A stretch of DNA of 64,000 nucleotides from Vitis vinifera (taxonomy: Eukaryota; Streptophyta; Magnoliopsida; Vitales; Vitaceae), in NCBI RefSeq assembly GCF_030704535.1, contig NC_081808.1, positions 22,323,501 to 22,387,500 of the forward strand. Reading direction: 5' to 3'. The position numbers and the translations under genes were made by a program. The notes under the pieces are model-generated. The model was not told where the DNA came from and ran no database searches. It saw only the letters and a list, made by a program, of their open reading frames with translations. Shown here in pieces: positions 46,764 to 57,931 of this stretch (the first letter of the stretch is position 1; every line of letters starts with the position of its first letter).

Positions 46764-48714
46764 GTATAACATTCGTTTAGAGATTTCGAATGCGGATAGG
46801 GATTTTGGGAAGGGTTTTTAACCTTTCTAAAACTTGAAATTTTTATTGTTCTCCCAAATGTACTATAGATTGCATGAGAGATCAAACTATAATATTCATA
46901 AGTGATTTCAAAATGTATATGGGAATAGTATTAAAAGGAAAAATGAGATGAAGATAGTATTTATACATGAATGCACGAGTGGCATGCTGTCACCATGTTT
47001 GCTCCAAGATTCTCAACCTGCCAACTACAAGAGACAATGGTTTACTACTCGATTATATGTGATGGACAGCAAATATATATGTTCTGCACATGACCCACGC
47101 ATCCTACTGTAACAGCAACCTTCATTTTATTCTAAAAGGGTAATGGAGGTCTGTGGATGGTCACCCATGAGTAATGCGCACATATATGATGAAAGATTAT
47201 GTTATTCTCACTGTTTGTAATTGTTAAAATTCCCAATTTTTTGGGTTATTATTATGTTTTTATCTTTTTTTTTTTTCCCAGTTAAAGTTACTTCTTGTTC
47301 TTTTTGAACCACACGAAGAGATTAAATCAAGACAAGATGAATAATTTGCCTTTGCAGGCATGAGGTCTCTTGTAATTAGCATCTTTGGCCTGCAAACCTC
47401 TAACATTAATTTTCCAATTTTTAATCTGATCAAAGGTATGAAGTGTCCTACCATTTTTGTGTGTGTCGACATACAAAGAGCCAAAACAGTACTCATCTCC
47501 ACTTTTGCCTCCCCAACTGCTATTAGCCTGCCTCTCACACCCAAAAGATGTGGGCTGTCAATTTTGTATCCACAGTGGCAGAACCTTGAGCCCTTATAAA
47601 AACCAGAAAAAAATATATGTAAGAACTTTGTGGAAAGATCTCTAATCCTCGATTCAGACATGTAGGGATCAATAAATTAAATAACCTAACATATATATGT
47701 TAATGTTAGATAGAAATGAAAGATGAACATGATGATCAAAGGCCAATAAACAAACACAAAATTAATATATGTTTGCATGAGTGTCTTCTTGTTTCTCTCA
47801 TGTCTCACCTGTAGTCTAAAAGGATTTCATTCGGTTTATCTACCAAGAAAAAATCAATTTAAAATAATATATAAAAATAATCTATTGATTTTAATTTTTA
47901 TTCAATATATTTATTTATTTTTATTTTCTTTTCATCACATTTTCTCTCAAATTTTCTTCAAATCAAACATGACCATAAAACCATGAATGAAAACCAAAAA
48001 CTCTACTCTTAGTCTCTATTAAAATTCAATGTATTTCTGTTTTTAATGTACTCACATTCATATTATTTTTTATATTTTTATTATAATCTTAATATTTATG
48101 TTTTACCATAAAAATATTTATCTTTAATTTCCTCCTTATTATTAAACAATTTTTATTCCTAATAAGACTTCATTTAATTTAATATCAAGATACATTGAAC
48201 TTATAAAATTTTAAAATATACATATATAGATATGTGTGGGAATGTATATATATTCAATTAAGTTTTCGTCCCTTTAGATGTTTATAACGTATAAATCAAA
48301 TTAAAAATTCCCTTTCTATCTTCTTTAAAATCAGCCTAATTAAAATTTTAAAAAAGCCAGCTTAATTTGATTTGTTTCAGTTGGGGTTTTTCTGGTTCAT
48401 CAGTTTCTTTTCTACTTTTGTGTCCAGTCCTGGGATCAAGAGAAGTGAAGGTATTTGATAGAAAATCTGAAAATTGTATGTTAAGATATGTACAACACAT
48501 TTGCAAATATGGGTATAGTTTGGAAATTGAGAGGTAAGAAAGACACCATGGAGTGGAATGTTGTTGAGATTCATGTTGTATTTCATTGTGTAACTGTGAT
48601 ATTTGATTCATATACATTGCTTGATCCCATAGGCAATAACAAAAATCCTTTTGCAGATCCTCTAAAAGTCGGATGCCTGTGAAGGAGACTACGTACTAAT
48701 TAATTAACATGGCC
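46764..48714. other. Spacer between the second copia element and locus 9, with a second promoter that has no gene
   Basis: 46764-46864 is unassigned and may belong to the copia end. 46865-47290 is core-unit spacer with GCACGAGTGGC at 46973-46983. 47305-47785 is a promoter block without a gene (listed separately). 47830-48360 is AT-rich, with a piece resembling the MITE tail at 26.4 kb. 48360-48714 is the locus 9 downstream region, closely matching that of locus 8. No coding region. Confidence 0.6.
47305..47785 (-). promoter_or_regulatory. Second orphan DUF241-type upstream region
   Basis: Starts 'aaccacacgaagagattaaa' and continues 'aggcatgaggtctcttgtaa', 'ggcctgcaaacctctaacat', 'gatcaaaggccaataaacaa', ending at the degenerate motif 'tttgcatgagtgtcttcttg'. 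It closely matches the orphan block at 39181-39612, and both lack a gene on their left. This block also lacks the TATA segment. The pair arose by duplication of a unit that had already lost its gene. Confidence 0.65.
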
Positions 48715-49586
48715 CTAGTGGGAGATGATGTTGAGGAGAGAGGCTCTTGTTTTCACCAATCGCCTATACATGCACTCCAAACCCTTGTCAAGGCCTTCAA
48801 TGCTCACCTCCAAACCCTCCAGTCTTTTGCGTGCAATTTCCATCGTCTCCAACTTGGCTTCTTCACTTGAAATGGCACCTAGTGAGAATTCCACGCTCTC
48901 CAACTCCTTCATGTTCTCAGCATTTTCTTCGCAAGAGACTGCCCCCTTGTGCATAAATTTGGAAACCAGTGACCACCTACTTAGTTTTGGCTTCAACACT
49001 GGTGTGGACAACAACAAGACAAGTGACTGGAAGATGGAAATGCTCATTATATTAACTTCCCTGAGCTCTCTCATCATTGTGGAGAGATGGTGATCTTGAT
49101 CTAAGAGTGGAGAGGCCCCACCCTTGTTATCCATCTTCTTCATTGCTGCTAGCAACCTTTTGGCATCCTTGTTCATCTTCTTTCTCCAATAAATGTAATT
49201 GTTGATGCTGCTTTCAATGCACACATCTCCTTTTCTCCTCCTGAGAGCAGATTGAAGATCTCCAACATTTTCCTTAAATTGTGATATTACATCCCTTGTT
49301 GCGCCACAAATATCTAAAAGCTTTACAGATCCATCCAACAATTCATCAACCCATTTCTTATCTTGATGGTGGGAGAGGGCTTGTTGGGTGGAGTACAAAT
49401 TAAGGATCTCCTCCAAGCACTGGTGCAATTCTTGCAGTCCAGATAGGCCAGTGGAGATTTTTCCCAATGCTAATGTAGATGATGGCTCCAATGCTCTGAG
49501 GTTGTTAAGCTCTTGTTGGATTTTGAGAGGGTAGGATGGGATCTGGAAGGCAAGCTAATTGATCTAACATGGCACCGGTTAGCCAT
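48715..49586 (-). pseudogene. DUF241 pseudogene, array locus 9 (N-terminal frameshift)
   Basis: The family ATG (49584-49586) and MANRCHVRSISLPSRSHPT are present. The sequence is one base short in the CCACTCTC stretch (about 49529-49532), so that frame soon stops. The rest of the protein, from about EPSSTLALGKISTGLSGLQE to RLVKTRASLLNIISH, is open for some 258 codons. It has no ATG near its start; the first in-frame ATG falls in KKMNKD, past the middle of the N-terminal half. So a full protein is not expected. Sequence and both flanks are closest to locus 8. The TATA box survives. Confidence 0.8.
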
Positions 49587-49649
49587 TTTTCCTCTTGTTT
49601 TTCAAAGAAAGCTCAAATTTGAGATGGTAGCTACAATGCCAATGATTCT

Positions 49650-49659
49650 CTATATATAA
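49650..49659 (-). promoter_or_regulatory. TATA box of DUF241 locus 9
   Basis: TTATATATAG on the minus strand, about 65 bp before the original ATG. Confidence 0.6.
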
Positions 49660-51121
49660 CTACACATAGCTAGAGATTGAAACAAAATAAGATGATTGAT
49701 GATGTGAATGGCATGTGGTGCCAGCAAGGGCTCTCCTTCAAATTCGGTTATATTGTTACATGTTTGGCCTGCAAACCTCTCATGATTTGCCAATTTTTAA
49801 TCTGAAATGCTAGGTGTTGTACCCTTTGTACCCTTTGTCTGTGTCATACAGAGCGCCAAAATAGTCATCTCCATAGTTGCCTTCTCTGCTGCCACATTAT
49901 CCTGCATTTTCAAGTATAAAAAGGCAGCTGCATACAGTCCCGCATCCAAAACAACAACAATAATAATAATGTGGGCCTGTCCATGTTGTCACCCCTGTGG
50001 AAGAACCTTGAATAATGAAAAAATTTATAAACGGATCTCAAATCCTGGACCCGGATCTGTAGGGATGAAGAAATAACCTAATGTATGATTGTCAGATGGA
50101 AATGAGAAATCAAGACCATGAACAATGTAAAATTAAGGAATGTGCGCACGAGTGGCTTCTTGTTTCCCTGTCTCCACTATAGTCTCTAAACATTTCATTT
50201 GGTTTATTCGTGAAAAGCAAGGCTAGATTTTTTGTTTCTCAATCTTTCAGCAACAAGGAACCATAAAAAGGTACTAGAATTCATCCCTTTTTTTTTTCGG
50301 ATGAATTTAATCACTACTTCTTTGATGGCTTAACCGTGAACAGAACAGACTGAGGAATGAAAACTTGTACCGTATGCATTTAAATTTGGTGGGTTGGTCT
50401 GATGCTTGATCCGTGCCCGCTTGAAAATCAGAGGCAAAGCCTAGTCTAACCTACATTTAAGCCTAACCTGAGCTTAATCCAAGCATTGAAGTCTTCCCAA
50501 AAATTACGCTTTACAAGGGATCTGAGTCCTTTCGAAATGATCTAATGCCTAACCATTAAATCAGGTCTTCTCTTTATTAACAGACATCATTATATTTATT
50601 ACGTTGTTGGGCTTGGATTATCAGTTAAATTTCCGCCTTGAACCATAAGCCCTCTTGGGCCTAGCTAGGGGCCCTAGCCTAGTTCAGCTCGGTTCGGCTT
50701 GTTTATATAGCATGTTTTATATTTGAATTTAACGTAGATAGTTAGCTCCTTGCTCCTCCAATTGGTGGAGGGAATAGTTTGTATCTCAATGTTTAATAAC
50801 TCCCATTTTTATTAAGGTTTGTATATCATTTCTATTCCCACCTAGGGTTGTGAAAATAGACCACAAATCCTTTGACAATTGGAAAAGCAAACCATAATTT
50901 AAGATTTTAATAACATAGTGCATATACTCTGAAAATGTGGAAATGGGGTCTGGAAATGCTTGAAGAAATTCATTCACATTGCATTAATAAACTAATACAA
51001 TTGCATGCCACTAGAATTCTCATACAAACATGGGGTTTTGGGACATCAGCAAATCCTTCTAAAATACGGATGCCATGAGTCCATGACCAGTTGGGAGATG
51101 TACAAAATTTGGTAGCTAGCT
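49660..51121. other. Spacer between loci 9 and 10
   Basis: This is the locus 9 upstream region with GCACGAGTGGC at 50146-50156. A GGCT/AGCC-rich decayed repeat ('gggcctagctaggggcccta') lies at about 50395-50705, and the region preceding locus 10 is AT-rich. The regular core-unit pattern ends here. No gene. Confidence 0.55.
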
Positions 51122-52030
51122 TCATTGAGTGAGGACGTTGAGGAGGGAGACTCTGTTTTGGATTAGACTCCTATACATGCAATTCACTCCGGCTTCAAGA
51201 CCTTCAATGCTAACATTGAGTGCCTCTAACCTCCTCTGGGTAACTTGCAATTCTACCTTGGCATCACTGTTGTGTAGTTGTTCTTGAAGAGTGTGGATGG
51301 CAACATCAACACTCCCCACCTCATTCACAATCTTCTGCCCTTTCCCTGAAGCCATGGGCATCAATTTCGTAATCAATGACCACCCCCCAAACATTTTCCT
51401 CACTGCTGGCATGGAGAAGAATAACAAGAGGGACCGAAAGGTGGATATGGTGATGCCGCTTACCTCTCTTAGCAATCTAACCACCACTGCAAGATGGTGG
51501 TCAAGATGTAAGACAGGAGAGGATCCAAGTCTGCTTTCCATTCGCTGCAATGCCCCAAGACACTTGGAGATATCCTTCTTCACCTTCTTCCTGAAGCAAA
51601 TGTAAGAAGCGATTTTACTCTCAATGCTTGAGTCTCCACCCCTTCTACGTAAAGCAGACTGAAGGTCTTGCACATGTTCGTTTGTCATCAGCAATATGTC
51701 TTTGGCTGTGCCACATGCGTCTAGTAACGTGACTGATCCGTCTAGAGCCTCTTCCACTAGTTTTCGGTGTTGATGGCAAAGAAGAGCTTGCCGGGTAAGG
51801 GGAGAGTGAATGAGTTCCTCAACATAGTTGTACAACTCCATGACCCCAGCCAAACCAATTTGAATGGTCTCGGCCCCTGGGGAAACTAGTACTGAAGCGC
51901 ATGACACTTCCCAGGCTTTTAGCTTGTTCAACTCTGCTTCAATTCTAAGGGAATGGGGATGTAACCTGGTGGGTAAGCTAATGGACCTTACGGTACATTT
52001 TGAACCATGCATTGCAGATGGGGCTGCCAT
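51122..52030 (-). CDS. DUF241 protein, array locus 10 (diverged)
   Basis: A single exon of 302 residues. I chose the ATG at 52030 (MAAPSAMHGSKCTVRSISLP) because no nearer upstream ATG fits the family start. It keeps RSISLPTRLHP, LQSALRRRGGDSSIES, CFRKKVKKDI, a hydrophobic STFRSLLLFFSMPAV, WSLITKL and RSLIQNRVSLLNVLTQ. It differs from the core array by an insert SCASVLVSPGAETIQ in the N-terminal half and by RRGGDSS in place of RRKGD, both of which it shares in style with locus 11. It represents an older branch. Confidence 0.88.
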   Translation of the reverse strand: MAAPSAMHGSKCTVRSISLPTRLHPHSLRIEAELNKLKAWEVSCASVLVSPGAETIQIGLAGVMELYNYVEELIHSPLTRQALLCHQHRKLVEEALDGSVTLLDACGTAKDILLMTNEHVQDLQSALRRRGGDSSIESKIASYICFRKKVKKDISKCLGALQRMESRLGSSPVLHLDHHLAVVVRLLREVSGITISTFRSLLLFFSMPAVRKMFGGWSLITKLMPMASGKGQKIVNEVGSVDVAIHTLQEQLHNSDAKVELQVTQRRLEALNVSIEGLEAGVNCMYRSLIQNRVSLLNVLTQ

Positions 52031-53773
52031 CGCTATTTTCTTTGAAATGCTGAAACTGACTGGACATTCAACAGAGGCCTTCAAGTTACTTATAAGAACA
52101 AAATGAGGAGAACCTTGGTCCCTGTTGCCATGTGATGGCAATGTGGGTCACCCTATTCTCTCGATAATATTTTAACATTTTTGGCAAACAATTGCCAGGG
52201 CTTATTCTTTCTTTAGTTTTATGGGCCACCGATGACTTTGCTTACATGATGCTGATTACCCTGCAAGTACCATAAACAATGGGTCAGGCCATTGGTGCTG
52301 TATGCCTCCTTGCCTCCCCCAATTATCATTCAGCCCACCCTCTCAACCATCACTCAATCATATTCATTGAATAATTCAAGACCATCTATGTGATGCTCAA
52401 CACCAAAGGATGGCATCTCATGATTCTAGCTCTTATTTAAAAGAACCATGGAGGGGTAATGATTGAGTAATTAAGATTAAGAAATATAGAAACAACGACA
52501 AGCCCCAGACAAGTTGCAGCATGAAAATCCAATATAGGGCATGAATCTAGGGGTATAGGGTGAAAAAAAAAAGTAATTGGGGCACAAAAATGATGTTTAT
52601 TCAGTCATTAGAAGACCCTGGAATGAGTGATTGATGTTAAGAATGAATAGAGAATGAGAAAAGGCCAAGAGAAGTTTTAGCATGAAGAATCTATCATAGG
52701 CCATGAATCTAGGAGGATAGGTTGTGATACAAAGTAATAGGGCACAGAAATGTTGTTTATTCAAAATCAACAGCACCAGTGTCTCAAAATGGTACTGAAT
52801 ATTACTAGTGAGTTCTATAATATAGCATTAAGGTAGAAGAAAACTGATCAGTGTCCTGGGGAGACAGGGAGACAGTTGATAGTATATCTCTCTCTTGGGA
52901 ATTGAAGCAAGCCTCAAATGAATAATGGGTGAAAACAACACTGGCGCAGGGGCTGGAGAGCAGCGCCATACACAAGGGAATCAAAGCCATGATTCTCCTT
53001 GTCTCCTCTGGTTTCTCCATATGTTAATTTGATTTATAATAAACAACCAGTACATTGCACTTGTAATGTACATTAGAATCAATTTCTCAAAGACAGTTAC
53101 CGAGCCCGGCCTTTTGGAATTTTACTGCCAAATGAACAACATCGATATCTTCTGCTGAGGATTGAACTAACAAAGGTTAACATTTGGGAAGCACTTTCTA
53201 CATATTAAATGCACCTTTCAACAATAGAGACAAAGGAGTAAATGTTCTCCATTTGGGCTACTCATCAAAAACCCCAGACTGACCCTCAATTTAGTTAATG
53301 GTACTTGGTGGTGCTATAGTGGTGGTTCAGATCACCCTGTGAGGCATGGAATTCAATTGCTGTTTTTTTCTTCTTTTTTAATGGGAACCCAGAACACAGA
53401 AAAAGAAAACAAAATGTTCCCTGCCATAGTAGTCTAAATTCAAAGAAACAGGAGGCAATGACCCACAGTAAGGTTGATGAGAGGAATCTGAAAGCATGTG
53501 AGAGAATGAGCATTGATGCATTATGCAAGAGGCATACTGGTGCCCTCCCCTTCTGTGCACCATGTGACCCTGGTCCTGTTTCAGTTCCTATTAGGATTGG
53601 GACAAGAACAATAATGAGTGATGTGTGCTTTTGCCAATCGGTTCTTTTAATGCGTCCTGAAAGAGAGAGCATTTTTTAATTCAATTTGGCTCTTTTGATG
53701 TGCCCGTACAAATCAAGGTACTCCCAATCAATCTTTGAGTTGAGTGTGGATCAACCATTCGCCATTAAATAAA
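52031..53773. other. Upstream region of locus 10 and array-type spacer
   Basis: No gene. From about 53340 ('gaggcatggaattcaattgc') to 53770 the sequence matches the far-upstream block of core loci (compare 15760-16080: 'aacccagaacatagaaaaaa', 'tctaaattcaaagaaacagg', 'ctcccaattaatcc'). This shows that a core-type unit once extended this far. The match is interrupted by the TIR element at 53774. Confidence 0.55.
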
Positions 53774-56569
53774 GGGAGAATTGTGTTTTGGGCCCAACTG
53801 GGCCCAAAAATTAATATTTGGTCCTCCAACCACCCATATTTAAGCCCAAAACCCAAACAAAGTATGAAAATTAAGATGAAGAATATTTGTCTTTCATTAA
53901 TTTCTAAAATACCCTTATCCCTTATATGCCTACAAGTGAGTATGAATTTTAATTTTTTTTTATGTTTTTTTTCCTTTCTATTCCCTATTAAATATTACTC
54001 ATTTCTAACTTTTTTTTTCCTTTTTATTCCAATATATATTTCTATTTTATGTCAAATAAAAAATAATAATATTTTTTTATTTTTCATTTTTAAAGATCTT
54101 GAATCTTTTTGCTCTTATTAAAAACAATGATAAAAATTTTGGGATTTTTCATCTAAATATTTTTTATCTTTATGTATTTATCTTTTAGTTTAATTTTCAT
54201 TCTTTATTTTAAATTTATATTACCCTTTCATCTATATTTTTCTCTTATTTTTTATATTTTCTACATTAACCATATTTTAAAAAAATTTAAAATTAACTAT
54301 CACTTCACTTTATTATATATATATATATATATATATATTAGCTTTTTAATTTTTAATGTTTTTATTTTAAAATTTAAAAAAAAATAAATTTGTTGAAAAA
54401 AAATAACTAAGATATGAAGTTCTAATATTATATTAATAATTTTTCTTATCTAGATAGACTAATGCAAAGTATTTTGACCCACAACAAGAAAATTGTCAAT
54501 ACAATTTTTTAGTTAAACTTTAAAAATTAAGTTTCAAATAAAATATATTATATAAAATTTTATCTAAAAATTATTGAAAGTGATATTTAATTTTTTTATT
54601 TATTGACTTTGAAACTTATCTAATTTTTTACTTGAAAGGTAATAGAACATATTTACAAAAAAAAATTAGTTTTTCATTTTTTTAAATAAATGAGTATAAA
54701 TATATTAAAAAAAATTAAAGATAATCTTAGTAAAAAATTTGATAAATATGATTATAATTTTAAATATAGATTCATGTGGATAAAATTTCACAAAAAAAAA
54801 ATAGTGGAAAGAAAGAACATTGCTAAAACTACAAAAACAAAATATGCAATTACAAAAATTTGATGATGAAATTTAAAAATAAAATTCGAAACAATTCTTG
54901 AGTGAGAGAATTTGAGTGGGGAAAAAAATATTTGAGTGAAAAAAAATGGGAAAGTTTTTCGAAATCACTTTAAATCTTTAACAAAAAGTAGTCTTGTACA
55001 CCCTTGTACAATTAGTAAATTTGTCTTGTATAGTTAGTGTAATACCCTTGTACGGTTAGTGTAATACCTTTGTACAATAACTCAAATTTCATACATCATT
55101 TTATGAATATCTAACAATAGGTCGGTTAACCATGTTTGCATCGGTTTGGTTTTAAAAAGGAAAAAAAATTGTTGTATAATTTTATTTTACAATCATCATA
55201 AGTGAGGTACCTATTAAAATGACCATATACAAGTTAGATAAAATACATGAGATGAATGTATGCTTAACCAATGTATGTAAGGAATGTCATTTATCCTTGG
55301 TTAAGGGAAATAAACAAACAAGTTTTTTAGAATCACTTAAAATCCTTCACAAATAATAGTCTTATACACCCTTGTACAGTTAGTATATTTGTCATGTACA
55401 CTTAGTGTAAATACCTTGTACAGTGACTAAAAAAAAACGTTATTTTATTTTATTTTCAATGCAAAATGTAATTAAAAATAAGACAAAGAAATTACTTAAA
55501 AACTATTATTTAAGCCAAATTTATTTATTTATTTCCTTTTATTTTTGGAAATAAAGAAAAAAGAATAAAAAATTTATTTAATCATAAGAAATATGAATAT
55601 AACATCAGTTGGAAAATTCTAAATTTATTTATTTATTTCATTTTATTTTTGGAATTAAAGAAATAAAAAATAAAAAATTTATTTAATCATAAAAAATATT
55701 GATATAAGATATATTAAAAAATATAAATAACCCCAAATTTATTTACTTATTTCATTTTATTTATTAAATTAGAAATTAATTTATTTTAATAGATTAAAAT
55801 GTGCACAATTGATTTATTACTTTGTTAATTATGGATATATTAAAATTTTCGATAAAAAATAAATAAAGAAAATAAAACTAAAAAGAGTAATAAATATATA
55901 TAATTTAGTTATTTAATTATTTTTCATGTAAAAGATAGTCCCACAAAAAACACATAATTGATCAATTTCTTTGTTTAATCGTAAACATACTATATTTTTT
56001 TTTATTATTAAAATAACTAATGAAAAAAAAATAAAAATGGATAATCAATGAATGAAATTTAGTTCTTTTTATTATTTTCATATGAAAAATAGTACTAAAC
56101 AAGGTTTTCAATTTTTATTTTTTAAAATAGTTTTCATTTTTTAAATAATTGTTTTTTCAAAAAGAAAATATAAAAAATATAAATCATATTACTATTTTTT
56201 AGAAAGTATTTTTTAAAATAGCTTTCGAACATAATTTTTCTTTATTTATAATTTAAAATAGAAAATAATGTTGATTTTCAATTATTTATATATAAAAAAT
56301 TTTAAATAATGAAAAATCCAAATTGTTAAAATAGAATTATTATGATTGCATGAATAATGGTGCAATAAAAACAAAAAAAAAAAAAGTTTATGTGAAAGGT
56401 CATTGGGTATTTTAGTCCATCACTATTTTATGTCCTTAAAAGGTAATGTATAGAAATTTGAAGGATATATTGGTCTTTTAACATCTCATATCCTTTCCAT
56501 CAATTATGGAAGTTATATGGACCAAATGTTAATTTTTGGGTCCAACCGGGCCCAAAACACAATTCTCCC
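53774..56569. mobile_element. 2.8-kb non-autonomous TIR DNA transposon
   Basis: Terminal inverted repeats of about 50 bp: the left starts GGGAGAATTGTGTTTTGGGC and the right, reverse-complemented, starts the same, each continuing to 'cccaaaaattaa(t/c)atttggtcc'. The TIR itself contains GGGCCCAACTGGGCCC, a short palindrome. The interior is very AT-rich with no transposase ORF. It holds a roughly 100-bp block repeated three times (from about 55515, 55619 and 55733) and a 'cacccttgtacaattagta' segment seen twice (about 54960 and 55325). Flanks are TTAAATAAA on the left and TTAACAAAT on the right, a possible diverged 9-bp (MULE-like) or TTA duplication. Superfamily unresolved. Confidence 0.75.
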
Positions 56570-57001
56570 TTAACAAATTAGCATCAGACTCGTCATGGTC
56601 ATTAATAAATTCATTACATGTTTTCTGTCCTCAGAGAATCAAAATCATTGGGCCTTACTTTGAGACAAGAATATGCTGCATGTATAAACAATTTGCGGAA
56701 GGAGAAGTTGCTTTCTATGCTTTATTTCAAGTTTACTTTATTCAGCAAAATAACCAAATCAGCCTTAGCATACTGATACCTCAGTCTCACGTCATATCCT
56801 GTAGTTGAAACATGAACCTAAAATCTAATCATATGCATAAGTTGGCTTTACTTCACGTACTGGTGAGAATATGGTGAATGATCTTTTTACTGTATCCCTA
56901 AAGAATTTGCTATACAATTCTGCAACTGACGTGGGGAATTTCCCTTTCCTATTAGAAGAAAATGACCATCACTGCTCGTTAAAATTATAGTTATAGCAGT
57001 T
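56570..57001. other. Array-type spacer resumed; downstream region of locus 11
   Basis: 'ttcattacatgttttctgtc' and 'acttt(g)agacaagaatatg' continue the core-unit spacer interrupted by the TIR element. The locus 11 3' UTR presumably lies in the last 150 bp. No gene. Confidence 0.55.
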
Positions 57002-57931
57002 CTATGTCTTTACAGTGAGGATGTTTAGGAGGGAAACCCTATGCTGGATTAGGCGTCTATACAAGCAAGCTAATCCAGCTTCAATATCTTGAATCCTAAT
57101 ATCAAGTGTTTGTAATTTCCTTTGTGTCATTTGCAGATCAACCATATTGTTGCTGCCCCGGCTATGCCTATTGAGGGAGACCAGTGCAAAATCAACACAT
57201 GCTACCTCATTGGTGCTCTCCTGGCTTCTCCCAGAAGCCAGTGACCCCCGTTGCATCAACTTTGAAACCAATGACCACCCACTAGCCTTTGTCTTCATTG
57301 CTGGCAAAGACAGATATAGCAAGAGGGACCGAAGGATAGAAATGGAGCTGGCGCTTAATTCGCTAAGCACCTGAACCACCACTGAAAGATGGTGATGTAC
57401 ATCCATCAGAGGAAAAGAACCAATTTTGCTCGCCATTTGCTTCAGTGTTCTAAGGCACTCGGCTACATCCCTCTTCACCTTCTTTCTGAAGCAAATGTAT
57501 GCATTGACGTTACTAACAGTGCTTGAATCTCCACCCTTTCTCCGTAAGGCAGACTGAAGGTCCTGAACATGTTCCTTCATCATACTGAATAAGTCCCTCA
57601 CAGTGCCACACATGTCTAGCAATACAACAGACATGTCCAGCGCCCCTTCCACTAGTTTTCCATGTCGGTTGTAGAAAAGAGTTTGTTGGACGAGGGGAGA
57701 GTGAATGAGTTCCTCCACACAACTGTACAATTCTGCAAGACCAGCCAGACCAGCCAGACCAGTTTGAAGAGTCTCAGATCCCGAAGGAACTATTGTGGAA
57801 AGTGATGACGCTTCCCAGGTTTTCAGTTTGTGTATCCTGGCTTCAACTTTAAGGGAACCGGGCTGTAACCTGAAGGGCAAGCTTGTGGACCTGCTACGGT
57901 CCTGGGCAACAGGTGAAGATAAGCCTGCCAT
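57002..57931 (-). CDS. DUF241 protein, array locus 11 (diverged)
   Basis: A single exon of 309 residues from the ATG at 57931 (MAGLSSPVAQDRSRSTSLPF). The frame stays open further upstream but without another ATG. It keeps RSTSLPFRL, LQSALRRKGGDSSTVS, CFRKKVKRDV, a hydrophobic SILRSLLLYLSLPAM, WSLVSKLM and RLIQHRVSLLNILTVKT. A tandem 'accagccag' repeat encodes GLAGLAGLAELY, two residue triplets longer than in other members, a likely slippage product. With locus 10 it forms the older right flank of the array. Confidence 0.88.
   Translation of the reverse strand: MAGLSSPVAQDRSRSTSLPFRLQPGSLKVEARIHKLKTWEASSLSTIVPSGSETLQTGLAGLAGLAELYSCVEELIHSPLVQQTLFYNRHGKLVEGALDMSVVLLDMCGTVRDLFSMMKEHVQDLQSALRRKGGDSSTVSNVNAYICFRKKVKRDVAECLRTLKQMASKIGSFPLMDVHHHLSVVVQVLSELSASSISILRSLLLYLSLPAMKTKASGWSLVSKLMQRGSLASGRSQESTNEVACVDFALVSLNRHSRGSNNMVDLQMTQRKLQTLDIRIQDIEAGLACLYRRLIQHRVSLLNILTVKT

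Noticed and set aside
54172-54387. Plus-strand ORFs in 53.7-54.4 kb rich in Phe, Ile and Tyr
   Set aside because: Product of AT-rich low-complexity DNA within the TIR element; no domain pattern.
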